Position numbers and translations under genes: made by a program. The notes beneath the pieces are model-generated. The model was given only the letters and a program-made list of their open reading frames with translations, was not told the DNA's origin and ran no database searches. A stretch of DNA of 64,000 bases from DAOUJW01 sp034422115 (GTDB lineage: Bacteria; Chloroflexota; Dehalococcoidia; Lucifugimonadales; UBA2985): assembly GCA_034422115.1 (NCBI GenBank), contig DAOUJW010000009.1, positions 62,001 to 126,000 of the forward strand, written 5' to 3'. The stretch's first letter is position 1, and each line of letters opens with the position of its first letter. This document shows, piece after piece, positions 1 to 8,898 of this stretch.

Positions 1-2
1 CG

Positions 3-1076
3 GGCTGGCAGCTCCAGGGAGAGGGCGGCGTTGAGGAGGCGGTTGAAAAGCTCCAGGGATTCGAGGCCGCGGCCCAGACCTGGGAGTCGGACATCCTGCC
101 CGCCCGCGTCACCGACTACGCCCCCCCCTTGCTGGACCGCCTCTGCTTCGAGGGCGTAGCTATCTGGGGACGCCTGACCAACCACCACGACAACGGCCAC
201 GCCTCCCCTGCCCGCTCTCCCCTAACCAGGGCCACCCCCATAACCCTGGCCCTCAGGGAGTCCCTGGACTGGCTGCTGGACAGGCGAGAGCAAGACCACC
301 CGGACATCAACGGCGCAGCGGGCGAGGTGCTGGAAGTCCTTCAACGGCGCGGGGCGTCCTTCCCGTCGGAGATTCAGACAGCCACGGGCCGCCTGCCCTC
401 CGACGTGGAGGAGGTGCTGTGGCTGCTGGCGGCCGCGGGCCTGGCGACGGCTGACGGCATGGCTACTCTCCGACAGCGCATCAGGGGAAACTCGGAGCAG
501 AGCCGTAGGTCTTCCCGCGCCCGAAAAGCCGGTTCCCAGAGACGGGGTGGAGTCAGCCGATGGTCTCTTCTTGAATCGCCCGACCCGGAAACCGACGCGG
601 TAGAGGCCAGGGCGCGCCAGTTGCTGAGGCGGTACGGCGTGCTGTTCCCTGACCTGCTGGCCCGGGAGCCAATGGCCCCTCGCTGGCGGGAGCTGATACA
701 GGTCCTGAGAAGGCTGGAGGCGCGCGGGGAGATTCGCGGCGGACTATTCGTTACCGGCTTCATGGGCGAGCAGTTTGCCCAGCCGGAGGCGGTGGAGATG
801 CTGCGCAGCGTCCGGGGTGTGGAGCCGGTAGGTCAGCTGGTGACCGTATCGGCGTGCGACCCGATGAACGTGGCGGGCATCCTCACGCCAGGCGATAAGG
901 TGCCCGCCGTTCCCGGAAACCGCTTGGTGTTCAAAGACGGCGTTCCGGTGTGTTCACTCGAAAGCGGCAACGTCGTAATGAGGGTCAGGGAAGACGAACC
1001 TCTACTGGCCAAGGCCCGTTCCCTGCTTCAGAAGACTCCCTACAGAGAAGGAGCGCCTTCCCTGGCTGGGGTATAA
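3..1076 (+). CDS. Lhr-type ATP-dependent helicase, C-terminal part (truncated by window edge)
   Basis: The frame is open from base 3 with no start, so only the last ~357 codons of a larger protein are present. The segment with GVLFPDLLAREP, WRELIQVLRRLEARGEIRGG and a following GEQFAQPEAVEMLR matches the C-terminal region of Lhr (large helicase-related) family proteins, which act in DNA repair. The helicase motifs themselves lie upstream, outside the window. The stop codon TAA lies inside the TATAAT box that appears to serve the next gene. Family assignment is from recognisable C-terminal motifs only; the exact Lhr subtype cannot be decided. Confidence 0.8.
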   Translation, partial: GWQLQGEGGVEEAVEKLQGFEAAAQTWESDILPARVTDYAPPLLDRLCFEGVAIWGRLTNHHDNGHASPARSPLTRATPITLALRESLDWLLDRREQDHPDINGAAGEVLEVLQRRGASFPSEIQTATGRLPSDVEEVLWLLAAAGLATADGMATLRQRIRGNSEQSRRSSRARKAGSQRRGGVSRWSLLESPDPETDAVEARARQLLRRYGVLFPDLLAREPMAPRWRELIQVLRRLEARGEIRGGLFVTGFMGEQFAQPEAVEMLRSVRGVEPVGQLVTVSACDPMNVAGILTPGDKVPAVPGNRLVFKDGVPVCSLESGNVVMRVREDEPLLAKARSLLQKTPYREGAPSLAGV

Positions 1077-1077
1077 T
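1072..1077 (+). promoter_or_regulatory. TATAAT -10 box directly before the HicB-like gene
   Basis: TATAAT ends six bases before the ATG at 1084 and overlaps the helicase stop codon. Transcription starting about 7 bases after the box would begin at or next to the start codon, which implies a leaderless mRNA. No good -35 element and no Shine-Dalgarno sequence are visible. Confidence 0.45.
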
Positions 1078-1083
1078 CACGCT

Positions 1084-1362
1084 ATGCCGAGTACTACTAT
1101 TGTGCGATACCCCGCGGTTATTGATGGGGAGAGAGGCGCTTACGGAGTAGTCGTTGTTGACATGCCCGGAGCATGTTGCGCCATGGGCGCGACCGTAGAT
1201 GAGGCGTTGGCCGCAGCGGAGATGGCGCTCGCTGACTTTACAAAGTTGATGAAAGAGAATGGCGAGACCATTCCCGCACCCAGTGCCATAGAAGACGTGG
1301 ATCTGGAACCCGGGGAGATGGTGACCTACGTGCCACTCTCGCTACCCTCTGTAATCAGTTAG
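1084..1362 (+). CDS. Orphan HicB-like antitoxin-family protein
   Basis: This 92-residue protein has the HicB fold signature: a YPAVI strand, a GAYGVVVVDMPG segment, then ATVDEALAAAEMAL, the usual 'T-eEAl-nA-eAl' helix. HicB proteins normally neutralise the HicA mRNA interferase, but no HicA is adjacent: the helicase ends just upstream and a kinase converges downstream. It lacks an obvious C-terminal DNA-binding domain. The 3' end overlaps the convergent kinase gene by 8 bp. It may be a solitary regulator or a relic of a toxin-antitoxin pair. Distinct from the full hicBA module near 34.6 kb. Confidence 0.7.
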   Translation: MPSTTIVRYPAVIDGERGAYGVVVVDMPGACCAMGATVDEALAAAEMALADFTKLMKENGETIPAPSAIEDVDLEPGEMVTYVPLSLPSVIS

Positions 1363-2185
1363 ACTTGGAAAGGGCGGCAGCCATCTCCTCAGCAGAGGAG
1401 AAGCGCTTGCCAGGGTCGGGGTTGGTGGCGCGGGCAATGACCAACCCTATGCGCTCGTCCATTTCCGGTAGCGCAGCGCTTACGTCCTCACCATTACTCA
1501 ACAGCCTGCCGGCCAGCATCTCGAACAGGACTACTCCTACGGCGTAGATGTCCGTGGCGGGCCCCACTGAGTCGCCTTGCAGATTGTCATCCTGCTCAGG
1601 GGCCATGTAGCCTTGTGTCCCACGCCCCACCATAGCCCAATCACCGGCTATCCCGAAATCGGCCAGCTTGGCCGTCCCGTCACTGCTCAGCAGGATGTTC
1701 TCCGGCTTCACATCCCGGTGAACTATCCCGGCTTCATGGGCAGCCCCAAGCCCTGCCAGGATTCCGCGCGCAATGCCTAGCGCCTCTGGCATTGAGAGCC
1801 GTCCGCCCTCGGCCGCATCCAGGCGTGCCCTCAGGTTCCCCCCGGAAACCCACTCCATTACCAGGTAAGCGCCCTGGTTGGCGTCCTCTCCAACCTCTAT
1901 GACTGAAACTATGTTGGGATGTTTGAGGTCAGCCAGCAGCTCCGCCTCTCGCCGTATCTCCTCCATGTCCACGTCCCCAAGGAGAGCAATCAGCAGCGAA
2001 TGCGCGAAGGAGTCGTAGCGGTTGCTGATGGCCTTTATCGCCACAACCTGGCCAGAATCGGGGTCCCTGGCTTTGAATATGGTCGCTTGGGAGCCCCCTG
2101 CCCTGCCCATCACATGGAACCGCCCAATGGTCTCAGGAAGCGGCGCTTCCTCCCCGGGACCGTACTGAAAGGCGTGGTCAACCAT
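1355..2185 (-). CDS. Serine/threonine protein kinase (Hanks type, soluble)
   Basis: A complete Hanks-type kinase domain fills almost the whole protein (~276 aa from the chosen start). Visible are the VVAIKAI lysine strand, the catalytic loop HRDVKPEN, the magnesium-binding DFG in LADFGIAG, and GTQGYMAPEQ in the activation segment. The glycine loop is degenerate (GRAGGSQATIF). There is no transmembrane segment or extracellular sensor, unlike PknB. The start MVDHAFQYG at 2185 is preferred because the longer frame would overlap the upstream phosphatase. It lies 13 bp after the PP2C gene, so the two are probably co-transcribed and act on shared substrates. Confidence 0.9.
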   Translation of the reverse strand: MVDHAFQYGPGEEAPLPETIGRFHVMGRAGGSQATIFKARDPDSGQVVAIKAISNRYDSFAHSLLIALLGDVDMEEIRREAELLADLKHPNIVSVIEVGEDANQGAYLVMEWVSGGNLRARLDAAEGGRLSMPEALGIARGILAGLGAAHEAGIVHRDVKPENILLSSDGTAKLADFGIAGDWAMVGRGTQGYMAPEQDDNLQGDSVGPATDIYAVGVVLFEMLAGRLLSNGEDVSAALPEMDERIGLVIARATNPDPGKRFSSAEEMAAALSKSN

Positions 2186-2198
2186 GTCTGAATTCAGC

Positions 2199-2990
2199 CT
2201 AAGAAGAGTCCGGGCCGTCAAAGGAGACGAGGACGATGGTGATGTTGTCGGTGCTGCCCTCGGCAATGGCCCGGGCTATCAGGGCATCCACCGCGCCGCC
2301 CTGCTCTTCAGACAGGACTATGGACGCAATGGAATCGTCGTCCATGAAGCCGTGCAGGCCGTCGGAGCAGAGCAGCAGGCGGTCTCCCTCCTCCACCGCA
2401 AAGGAGCCCGTGAAGGGGACAATGGGCTGCTCCAGGCCAACCGCCTGGGTCAGGGAGTTGCCCAAGTATGCCCTAGCCTCCTCCGGTATCCGGGCACCGG
2501 CGCGCTCCTGCTGGGCCAGCAGCGTGTGGTCTTCCGTCAACTGCGTAAGCCGGCCGCCTCTGAGCAGGTAGGCGCGGCTGTCCCCCACGTGCCCCAGGTG
2601 CAGTCTGCCGCCCGAAAGCAGAGCGGCCGTCGCGGTCGTGGCCATCCCGGCCCGCTGCGGGTCCCGGTGCATCGACGGCCCGGAGAGGCCGGCCTCGTAG
2701 ACCGCCTGGCTGATGTCCTGAAGCGTCCGCGCCAGCGACGACTCAAGGGACTCACCAGTCACAGTGTCTCCGCCTGCACCCTCAGCGCCGTACTCCCTGA
2801 GCAGCATGTCTACGGCCATGGCGCTGGCGTCCTCGCCGCGCTCGTGGCCTCCCAGCCCGTCGCATACAACGTAGATGGCGTCAACCCCGCTTCGGGCGTT
2901 GGGCGCCTCCAGGACGCCCATGCAGTCCTCGTTGTTCTGCCGGACGGGGCCCGTCTCGCTCCGCATCTCAACCCTGGTTTGAAAGTCCAT
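2199..2990 (-). CDS. PP2C-family (PppL/PrpC-type) serine/threonine phosphatase
   Basis: 263 residues with PP2C metal-binding motifs in order: RSETGPVRQNNED, VVCDGLGGHERG, HVGDSRAYLLRGGRL, LCSDGLHGFM and the terminal GSTDNITIV. The aspartates expected to bind the dinuclear Mn/Mg centre are all present. It probably dephosphorylates proteins modified by the kinase encoded 13 bp downstream; phosphatase-first order is common for such bacterial pairs. A -10 box in the palindrome at 3024-3037 fits as its promoter. Confidence 0.92.
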   Translation of the reverse strand: MDFQTRVEMRSETGPVRQNNEDCMGVLEAPNARSGVDAIYVVCDGLGGHERGEDASAMAVDMLLREYGAEGAGGDTVTGESLESSLARTLQDISQAVYEAGLSGPSMHRDPQRAGMATTATAALLSGGRLHLGHVGDSRAYLLRGGRLTQLTEDHTLLAQQERAGARIPEEARAYLGNSLTQAVGLEQPIVPFTGSFAVEEGDRLLLCSDGLHGFMDDDSIASIVLSEEQGGAVDALIARAIAEGSTDNITIVLVSFDGPDSS

Positions 2991-3023
2991 AGCCAGTCAC
3001 CTGCACATAGGGGCCGGTTCGCT

Positions 3024-3059
3024 GGTAGAATTCTACCCGCTTCAAGGCTGGAGGCACAA
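3024..3059 (-). promoter_or_regulatory. Putative promoter with palindromic -10 region for the PP2C-kinase operon
   Basis: A perfect 14-bp palindrome GGTAGAATTCTACC (3024-3037) reads TAGAAT on both strands. On the minus strand a TTGTGC box at 3059-3054 lies 18 bp upstream, giving a usable promoter about 30 bp before the PP2C start. A second TAGAAT (3103-3108) on the plus strand may serve the aminotransferase gene. The palindrome could alternatively be an operator. Confidence 0.35.
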
Positions 3060-3147
3060 GGATAGCAAGCTACGGGCTGTAGTCTAAAGGGTAGCTCCGT
3101 GGTAGAATAGTGACTTATTCAACGAATCTTCCGATGGACGTAACGCT

Positions 3148-4311
3148 ATGAACGTAGAACAGCTACGGGACAACCTGCCCGTAACCCGGGACATGGTCTA
3201 TATGAACACGGGATGGTCCGGGCCCATGCCCGTGCCGGTTCTCAACCGCATCCGCGAGACGCTGGAGCGGGAGGCGGAGGGCGGGCCCGCCAGCATCAAG
3301 GGTCTTGCCCTGACCCGCGGCCTGCAGGACGAGGCCCGCGCCTCCCTCGGCGCTCTGGTGAACGCCAATCCCAGCGACTTGCTCCTCACCCACAGCACCC
3401 GCGAGGGGCTGGACATAGTCATCTACGGAATGGGATGGCAGCCGGGCGACGAGCTGCTCATCTGCGACCTGGAGCATCCCGCCCTGACGCTGCCCGGTGA
3501 AGTGCTGGCGGAGCGGAACGGCGTCATCGTCAAAAACCCCGGCATCCCCTACACGGCGCAGCAGGGGGAGATACTGGAGACCATTGCGGCCTCCATAACT
3601 CCCAAAACCAGGCTGGTGGCCCTGAGCCACATCCAGTACACCTGCGGGCTGCGAATGCCCATCAAGCAGATTGCCCAGGCCTGCCGCGAAAGGGACGTGC
3701 CTCTGCTGGTGGACGGCGCGCAGAGCGTCGGGCACATTGAGGTTGACCTTGCCGACCTGGGCGCGGACTACTACGCCATGCCCGGCCAGAAGTGGCTTCT
3801 TGGCCCCAACGGAACGGGGGCGCTCTACGTGGACCCGGCGCGGTGGGACTGGCTGGAGCCTCTATTTTCCACCAACGCCAGGGAGTCGGCGCGCTCAGCG
3901 GAGATCGCGCCTCTGGCGCGGTTCAACCTGGTCACGCATAACCCTGGCCTCATCGCCGGCCTCTCGGAGAGCGCGCGAATCACCTCTGAGATCGGCATAG
4001 GCGCAATTGAGGAGCGGGCCATGTTCCTCTCCGACCTCCTCCGGGCAGAGGCCGCGTCCATCGACGGCTGCACCCTGCTCAGCCCAACGTCCCGCGAGTC
4101 GGCTTGCGGGCTGGTGACCGTGGCCCTGGACGGCTGGCCGCCTGCAGATCTTGTGGCCGCGCTCCAGGAGCGGTTCAACATTGTGGGGCGGACGGTGCAC
4201 AACCCAGACGGCATCCGCTTCAGCACCCACTTTTTCAACACGGAGCGGGAGGTTACCCAGGTGGCCGGCGCGCTCAAGCAGCTGGTCGCGGAGGGCTACA
4301 CGCCAACCTAG
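3148..4311 (+). CDS. Class V aminotransferase-fold PLP-dependent enzyme (cysteine desulfurase-like)
   Basis: 387 residues with the class-V layout: MNTGWSGPMP near the N-terminus, DLLLTHSTREGLDIV, DLEHPALTLP, the PLP-contacting LLVDGAQSVGHIEVD, and GQKWLLGPNGTGALYV carrying the Schiff-base lysine. No cysteine-rich desulfurase loop is evident, so a C-S lyase, isopenicillin-N-epimerase-like or kynureninase-like reaction is equally possible. It is followed 60 bp later by a CoA-transferase on the same strand, suggesting a shared catabolic operon. Substrate unknown. Confidence 0.85.
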   Translation: MNVEQLRDNLPVTRDMVYMNTGWSGPMPVPVLNRIRETLEREAEGGPASIKGLALTRGLQDEARASLGALVNANPSDLLLTHSTREGLDIVIYGMGWQPGDELLICDLEHPALTLPGEVLAERNGVIVKNPGIPYTAQQGEILETIAASITPKTRLVALSHIQYTCGLRMPIKQIAQACRERDVPLLVDGAQSVGHIEVDLADLGADYYAMPGQKWLLGPNGTGALYVDPARWDWLEPLFSTNARESARSAEIAPLARFNLVTHNPGLIAGLSESARITSEIGIGAIEERAMFLSDLLRAEAASIDGCTLLSPTSRESACGLVTVALDGWPPADLVAALQERFNIVGRTVHNPDGIRFSTHFFNTEREVTQVAGALKQLVAEGYTPT

Positions 4312-4371
4312 AAGCCCCGTCCGATAGATACGCAGGAGATGACACCGGCGCTTCCGTAAAAGGGGGTTGAA

Positions 4372-5592
4372 ATGGCAGATAGCGCGCTTTCCGAGCTGAG
4401 GGTGGTGGAGCTTGGCGACTTCATCGCCGCGCCGTACTGCACCAAGCTCATGGCCGACATGGGCGCGGAGGTCATCAAGGTCGAGCCGCCCGCAGGCGAC
4501 TCCGCCAGACGCTACGGCCCATTCCCCAACGATGAACCCCATCCGGAGAAGAGCCTCCTCTTCGCGTACATGAACACCAGCAAGAAGGGCGTCACCCTGG
4601 ACGTCACCAAGCCCCTGGGCAAGAGGGTCTTCCTTGAGCTTCTGAAGGACGCCGACGTGCTGGTGGAGGCCAACCCGCCCAGTGTCATGGAGGAGCTTGG
4701 TCTGGACTACAACTCCATCAAAGGCGTGAACCCCACCCTGATCGTCACGTCAATCACCCCCTTCGGGCAGACGGGGCCGTACCGCGACTACAAGGCCACG
4801 GAGCTTGTCTCCTTCCACATAGGCGGCATCGGCTATCCAACGCCCGGAGACGTGGACAACCCGGACGCAAGCCCGCCGATGAAGGCGCCGGGCCACCAGG
4901 CCGACGTCATGGCGGGCGTGACCGGCGCGGCGGCTTCCATGACGGCGCTATTCGCCAGGGAGCTCACCGGCGAGGGGCAGCACGTCGACGTGTCGGAGCA
5001 GGATGCCCTGCTCAGGGCCAGCGGCAACGCCGTGGTCTCTCACATGCACCGGGGCGAGACGCCAAGCAGGATCGCCGGAGTCGGGAGGCCCATAGCCGCC
5101 AGAAAGCCCCTCCAGACAAAGGACGGGTACTTCACGGCCCAGTTCTTCATGGACCACTTCTGGGACGCGCTGAAGAACGTGCTGGGCCACCCGGACTGGA
5201 TGGAGACGGAGATATTTGCAGACAGGATGTCCAGGATGGACAACCTGGACGCCATTCTGCTTATGGTTGAGGAGTGGTCCAAGGACTACACCCGCGAGGA
5301 GGTGTACCAGATACTCCAGGTGGAGAACCACATTCCCTGCCTGCCAATAAACGACATGGCAGACCTGTTCGTCCACCCCCACTACGTTGATCGGGGCACC
5401 TTCGTGGACATGGAGCACCCGGATATCGGCCGGTTCCAGTCGCCGGGGCCGTCCTACAGGTTCTCCGGCACGCCCTGGAACGCATCGGTTCCCGCGCCGT
5501 CGCTTGGACAGCACAACATCGACATCATCTGCGACCGGCTGGGCTACTCCAGGGAGGACCTGGCCAGGATGCGGCGCAGCGGCACAGTGTAG
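4372..5592 (+). CDS. CaiB/BaiF family (class III) CoA-transferase
   Basis: 406 residues. The N-terminal ALSELRVVELGDFIAAPYC and MGAEVIKVEPP, the KKGVTLDV strand and the later GEGQHVDVSEQDAL are standard for family III CoA-transferases, which move CoA between carboxylic acids through an aspartyl-CoA intermediate; the segment MKAPGHQADVMAGVTGA carries the conserved aspartate. A GGGGG-containing ribosome site precedes ATG 4372. A second family member follows at 5769, so the two may form a heteromeric enzyme or act on sequential substrates. Confidence 0.92.
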   Translation: MADSALSELRVVELGDFIAAPYCTKLMADMGAEVIKVEPPAGDSARRYGPFPNDEPHPEKSLLFAYMNTSKKGVTLDVTKPLGKRVFLELLKDADVLVEANPPSVMEELGLDYNSIKGVNPTLIVTSITPFGQTGPYRDYKATELVSFHIGGIGYPTPGDVDNPDASPPMKAPGHQADVMAGVTGAAASMTALFARELTGEGQHVDVSEQDALLRASGNAVVSHMHRGETPSRIAGVGRPIAARKPLQTKDGYFTAQFFMDHFWDALKNVLGHPDWMETEIFADRMSRMDNLDAILLMVEEWSKDYTREEVYQILQVENHIPCLPINDMADLFVHPHYVDRGTFVDMEHPDIGRFQSPGPSYRFSGTPWNASVPAPSLGQHNIDIICDRLGYSREDLARMRRSGTV

Positions 5593-5648
5593 GGCATTGA
5601 GCCGAACTGATGCTGCTAAGAGAATACCTGAACAAGCAAATCTGTTAT

Positions 5649-5747
5649 CCCGTCATTCCTGCGGAAGTAGGAATCTAAGGGTGTGGGCAGAGGTTCCTGC
5701 CCCCGTGTCGGAGCACGAGGGCATGCTTTCGCAGGAACGACGATTTA
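5649..5747. repeat. REP-like inverted repeat between the two CoA-transferase genes
   Basis: CGTCATTCCTGCGGAAGTAG near 5650 and GCTTTCGCAGGAACGACG near 5730 form the ends of an imperfect palindromic unit of about 100 bp. Its core (TCATTCCTGCGnAAGCAGGAAT) recurs elsewhere in the window, for example at 18172-18203, 50598-50622 and 60270-60294. Confidence 0.6.
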
Positions 5748-5768
5748 TGGGAGCCAGGAGGGTCTACA

Positions 5769-6947
5769 ATGAGCAAACTGCCGTTGGAGGGAATCAGGAT
5801 TGCCGACTTCACCCAGGTGGTGCAGGGGCCGTACGCCACCATGCTCATGGGCCAGAAGGGCGCGGAGGTCATCAAGGTGGAGACCGAGAGCCGCACGGCC
5901 ATGGACCAGCGCATGGGCGGGGCCTTCACCAACCTGAACGGGAGCAAGAAGAGCATCACCATCAACCTGAAAGACCCCAGGGGCGCAGACGTGGCGAAGC
6001 GACTGGTGAAGGTCAGCGACGTGGCTATGGAGAACTTCGCGACGGGCGTGATGGAGCGTTTCGGGCTGGGCTACGACGACCTGCGCCAAGTGAAACCGGA
6101 CATCATCATGCTGTCCAGCCAGGCCCTTGGCCGCACGGGGCCGATGAAGGACGCCATCGGCTACTTTGCCGAGGCGTCTAACTTCGCAGGCTTCTCCCAT
6201 CTCACGGGATACAGGGAGGGGCGGCCCGGAATGGTGGGCGCAATCTGGGCTGACCACCTCACGGGTATGCACATGATCTTCGCCATCCTGTCCGCCATCA
6301 GGCACCATCGCAGGACGGGAGAGGGGCAGTACATCCAGATGTCCATGGCAGAGACGGTCATCTCCGCCATCCCGGAGGCCATTCTGGACTACTCGGTGAA
6401 CGGCAGGGACCGGGGCCGCGAGGAGAACCTGGACGTGGCAATGGCCCCCCACAACGTCTACCGGTGCCAGGGGTTCGACAAGTGGGTGGCGATAGCGGTA
6501 AGCAGCGAAGAGGAGTGGATGACCCTCTGCGACGCCACCGGGCACCCGGAGTGGGCGGACGACCCGCGCTTCGCCGACTCCCTCAGCCGGTGGCACAACC
6601 AGGATGAGCTGGACAAGCTCATCACCGAGTGGACCCTCCAGCGTACCGACTACGAGGCGATGCACACCCTGCAAGAGGCCGGGGTGGCCGCCGGCCCGGT
6701 GCTGGACGGCGCTGGCCTGTCCGACGACCCGCACCTCAACGAGCGCGGCTCATTCGTGCCAGTGGGCGTGCTAGAGGACAAGCCCTTCTCCCAGATTGCC
6801 CATCCCTGGCGGATGAGCAACTCCCCGACTCCCTACTACGCCGTGGCCCCCTCCCTGGGCGAGCACAACCGGCACGTCCTGGAGGACATTCTGGGGATGA
6901 CCAGGGAGGAGATAGACCTGCTCACTGCGGAGCAGGTGCTGGTCTAA
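5769..6947 (+). CDS. CaiB/BaiF family (class III) CoA-transferase, second copy
   Basis: 392 residues with the same family signatures as the preceding gene: LEGIRIADFTQVVQGPYATM, KGAEVIKVE, KKSITINL, and GEGQYIQMSMAETV. The expected catalytic aspartate region is MVGAIWADHLTGMHM. A strong AGGAGG lies about 7 bases before ATG 5769. It is clearly diverged from its neighbour, so it is not a recent duplicate. A cupin gene converges 8 bp beyond its stop. Confidence 0.92.
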   Translation: MSKLPLEGIRIADFTQVVQGPYATMLMGQKGAEVIKVETESRTAMDQRMGGAFTNLNGSKKSITINLKDPRGADVAKRLVKVSDVAMENFATGVMERFGLGYDDLRQVKPDIIMLSSQALGRTGPMKDAIGYFAEASNFAGFSHLTGYREGRPGMVGAIWADHLTGMHMIFAILSAIRHHRRTGEGQYIQMSMAETVISAIPEAILDYSVNGRDRGREENLDVAMAPHNVYRCQGFDKWVAIAVSSEEEWMTLCDATGHPEWADDPRFADSLSRWHNQDELDKLITEWTLQRTDYEAMHTLQEAGVAAGPVLDGAGLSDDPHLNERGSFVPVGVLEDKPFSQIAHPWRMSNSPTPYYAVAPSLGEHNRHVLEDILGMTREEIDLLTAEQVLV

Positions 6948-6955
6948 GCCGCGGG

Positions 6956-7318
6956 CTACCGGCCGGGTTCTGGCTCGCGCAGGTAGGCGTCGGAGCCGTC
7001 CAGCCAGTCCTGGCGGATTGGGCTGAAGGCGTCGATCTCCACGGTCTCCTCCAGGGCCTCCGCGCTGTGCTCCGCGTTAGAGGGGATGTTGAGGGTCTCC
7101 CCCGCCCTGACTATAACCTCCTGGCCGTCCACAATGAATCTCAACGCGCCTGAGAGGACGTGGGTTATCTGCTCGTTCTCGTGTCTGTGGGCGGGCACAA
7201 TGGCCCCCTGCGGAAAGTATATGCGACCCAGCATCACCTTCTCTCCGGTGACTATGCGCCTGCGTATTCCGCCTATCAGGCGGTCCTCATTGACCTCTTC
7301 CCACGGCACGGACTTCAT
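6956..7318 (-). CDS. Small single-domain cupin protein
   Basis: 120 residues. Cupin motif 1 is seen as PAHRHENEQITHVLSG (two histidines and a glutamate as metal ligands), and motif 2 as IPSNAEHSAEAL with the last histidine. The fold is usually a metal-binding beta barrel with oxygenase, isomerase or sensory roles. It converges on the second CoA-transferase gene. No substrate can be deduced. Confidence 0.85.
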   Translation of the reverse strand: MKSVPWEEVNEDRLIGGIRRRIVTGEKVMLGRIYFPQGAIVPAHRHENEQITHVLSGALRFIVDGQEVIVRAGETLNIPSNAEHSAEALEETVEIDAFSPIRQDWLDGSDAYLREPEPGR

Positions 7319-7424
7319 TGGATATTACCTCTCTTAAGTTCTTATGTACTTACAGGAGTAGTGGTGAATTCGGCAATCAAGATACTCCCTAACTGACCCT
7401 CAGTCAACGAAGAAGCGGCCCCTG

Positions 7425-7655
7425 CTATAGGAGACTTTTGCGTAACTCACCCTCAAATCCCACTTCATGTCATTCCGAGCGCAGCGAGGAATCCAAAGTG
7501 TTCGATACAGGATACCGCAGTCTTGTGGAAAGAGACTTTAGATTCCTCACTTCGCGCAGTTTATCCTGAGCGTAGCCGAAGGGCTCCGTTCGGAATGACA
7601 GTGAGGGCAATCCCTCCTAGCAGACGACAGAGTTATTCAAAGGTCTCCTATAGCA
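7425..7655. mobile_element. MITE-like element 1 with 24-bp terminal inverted repeats
   Basis: The left end GCTATAGGAGACTTTTGCGT and the right end, read in reverse complement as GCTATAGGAGACCTTTGAAT, match over 24 bp with few mismatches. The interior contains paired TCATTCCGAGCGCAGCGAGG / CGTTCGGAATGACA arms and no plausible gene. The interior is near-identical to the element at 60344-60560, so these are copies of one non-autonomous family. It fills most of the gene-free stretch 7319-7799. Confidence 0.7.
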
Positions 7656-7658
7656 TCT

Positions 7659-7720
7659 GTTCCACCACCGTTATGAGCGCCGCCGGGGTGGCCAGCCTGA
7701 GGAGGCGCCCAGCGGCTTTG
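7659..7720 (-). pseudogene. Degenerate scar of the AEC transporter 3' end (older copy)
   Basis: The sequence from CCACCACCGTTATGAGCGCC to about 7715 aligns with the last ~20 codons of the transporter gene that ends at 10189 (CTACCACCGTTATCAGCACC there), but with many substitutions. It sits just 3' of the first RCC1 gene and marks the far edge of the duplication. Confidence 0.5.
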
Positions 7721-7799
7721 CGTATACCGCGGGGACATGGACCGGCGTTCCGCGGGGCGCAGCCATACTCACCAAGAGCTGCTTATGCAGGCAGACGTC

Positions 7800-8840
7800 C
7801 TATGGAGGCGGCGACGCTTGGTCGAATCTATTGCTACCCCAGCATACGGGCGAGCCGTCGGAGCGGAGGGCGCAGGCGTGCTCCCAGCCGCTGCTGATGG
7901 AGGCGAAGGTCTCGCCGGCAGGCGGCGACAACACGCCTTTACTATCGTCACCCCAGCATACGGGTGAGCCGTCGGAGCGTAAGGCGCAGGTGTACAGCGA
8001 ACCGCTGCTGATGGAAGCGAAGGTCTCGCCCGCGGGCGGCGACGCTTGGCCGTCATCATCGATACCCCAGCATACGGGTGAGCCGTCTGCGCGGAGGGCG
8101 CAGATGTGACTGGAGCCGCTGCTGATGGAGGCGAAGGTCTCGCCGGCAGGCGGCGACCATTCGTCTCTACCATCCGCCCCCCAGCATACGGGTGAGCCGT
8201 CTGCGCGGAGTGCGCAGGTGAAATTATGGCCGCCGCTGATGGAGGCGAAGGTCTCGCCGGCGGGGGGCGACGACTCGCCGTATGTATCGCTACCCCAGCA
8301 TACGGGAGAGCCGTCTGTGCGAAGGGCGCAGGTGTGGATTTCGCCACTGCTGATGGAGGTTAAGGTCTCACCGGCAGGCGGCGACGTTTGGCCCCCGCCG
8401 TATGTATCGCTACCCCAGCATACGGGAGAGCCATCTGTGCGAAGGGCGCAGGTGAAATCACGGCCGCCGCTGATGGAGGCGAAGGTCTCGTCGTCGGGCG
8501 GCGACGACTGGTCCATACCATCCGCCCCCCAGCATACTGGTGAGCCGTCTGCGCGGAGGGCGCAGGTGTGGGTCCTGCTGCTGCTGATGGAGGCGTAGCT
8601 GCGCGGCGGAGGAGAAGCGGCCGTTACGGGGATGGCTGCGACACCCGTCGGCTGCGCGCTGGTGGCTCTAACGCCAGCGGTAGCCGTGGCGTCCGGCGCG
8701 GCAGGTCCGGGCGTAGACGTTGGCGCCGTCTCCGGCGTTCCGGCAGGGCTATCGTCCTGGCACGCCAGGGCAGCCATGAGCATTGCAATCGCCAGGAGCG
8801 CGATAATCGGCCAGGCTATGGACGCGCTGCTGTGAGGCAT
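7800..8840 (-). CDS. RCC1-repeat lipoprotein (copy A)
   Basis: 346 residues. A signal peptide runs to the lipobox LMAALAC, so the mature protein should be lipid-anchored outside the membrane. A Pro/Thr/Ala-rich linker (~residues 30-80) follows, then about seven RCC1/BNR-type repeats of ~38 residues with the core HTCALRADGSPVCWG...SPPAGETFASIS. RCC1 repeats form a beta propeller used for protein binding. The start aligns with MSHRS of copy B. The repeats are near-identical at the DNA level, which invites slippage. No enzymatic motif; a surface binding role is an inference. Confidence 0.8.
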   Translation of the reverse strand: MPHSSASIAWPIIALLAIAMLMAALACQDDSPAGTPETAPTSTPGPAAPDATATAGVRATSAQPTGVAAIPVTAASPPPRSYASISSSRTHTCALRADGSPVCWGADGMDQSSPPDDETFASISGGRDFTCALRTDGSPVCWGSDTYGGGQTSPPAGETLTSISSGEIHTCALRTDGSPVCWGSDTYGESSPPAGETFASISGGHNFTCALRADGSPVCWGADGRDEWSPPAGETFASISSGSSHICALRADGSPVCWGIDDDGQASPPAGETFASISSGSLYTCALRSDGSPVCWGDDSKGVLSPPAGETFASISSGWEHACALRSDGSPVCWGSNRFDQASPPP

Positions 8841-8869
8841 ACCTTCCCCTCAAAGAGTGGATGGTCAGC

Positions 8870-8898
8870 AGGTTAGCATCACGCTCAGACGTTGTCAA
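8870..8898 (-). promoter_or_regulatory. Promoter of RCC1 lipoprotein copy A
   Basis: On the minus strand TTGACA (8898-8893), a 17-bp spacer, and TAACCT (8875-8870) lie ~30 bp before the start codon. The same arrangement precedes copy B. Confidence 0.5.

Noticed and set aside
2184..3065. 293-codon plus-strand frame opposite the PP2C gene
   Set aside because: Antisense shadow of a gene with clear PP2C motifs.
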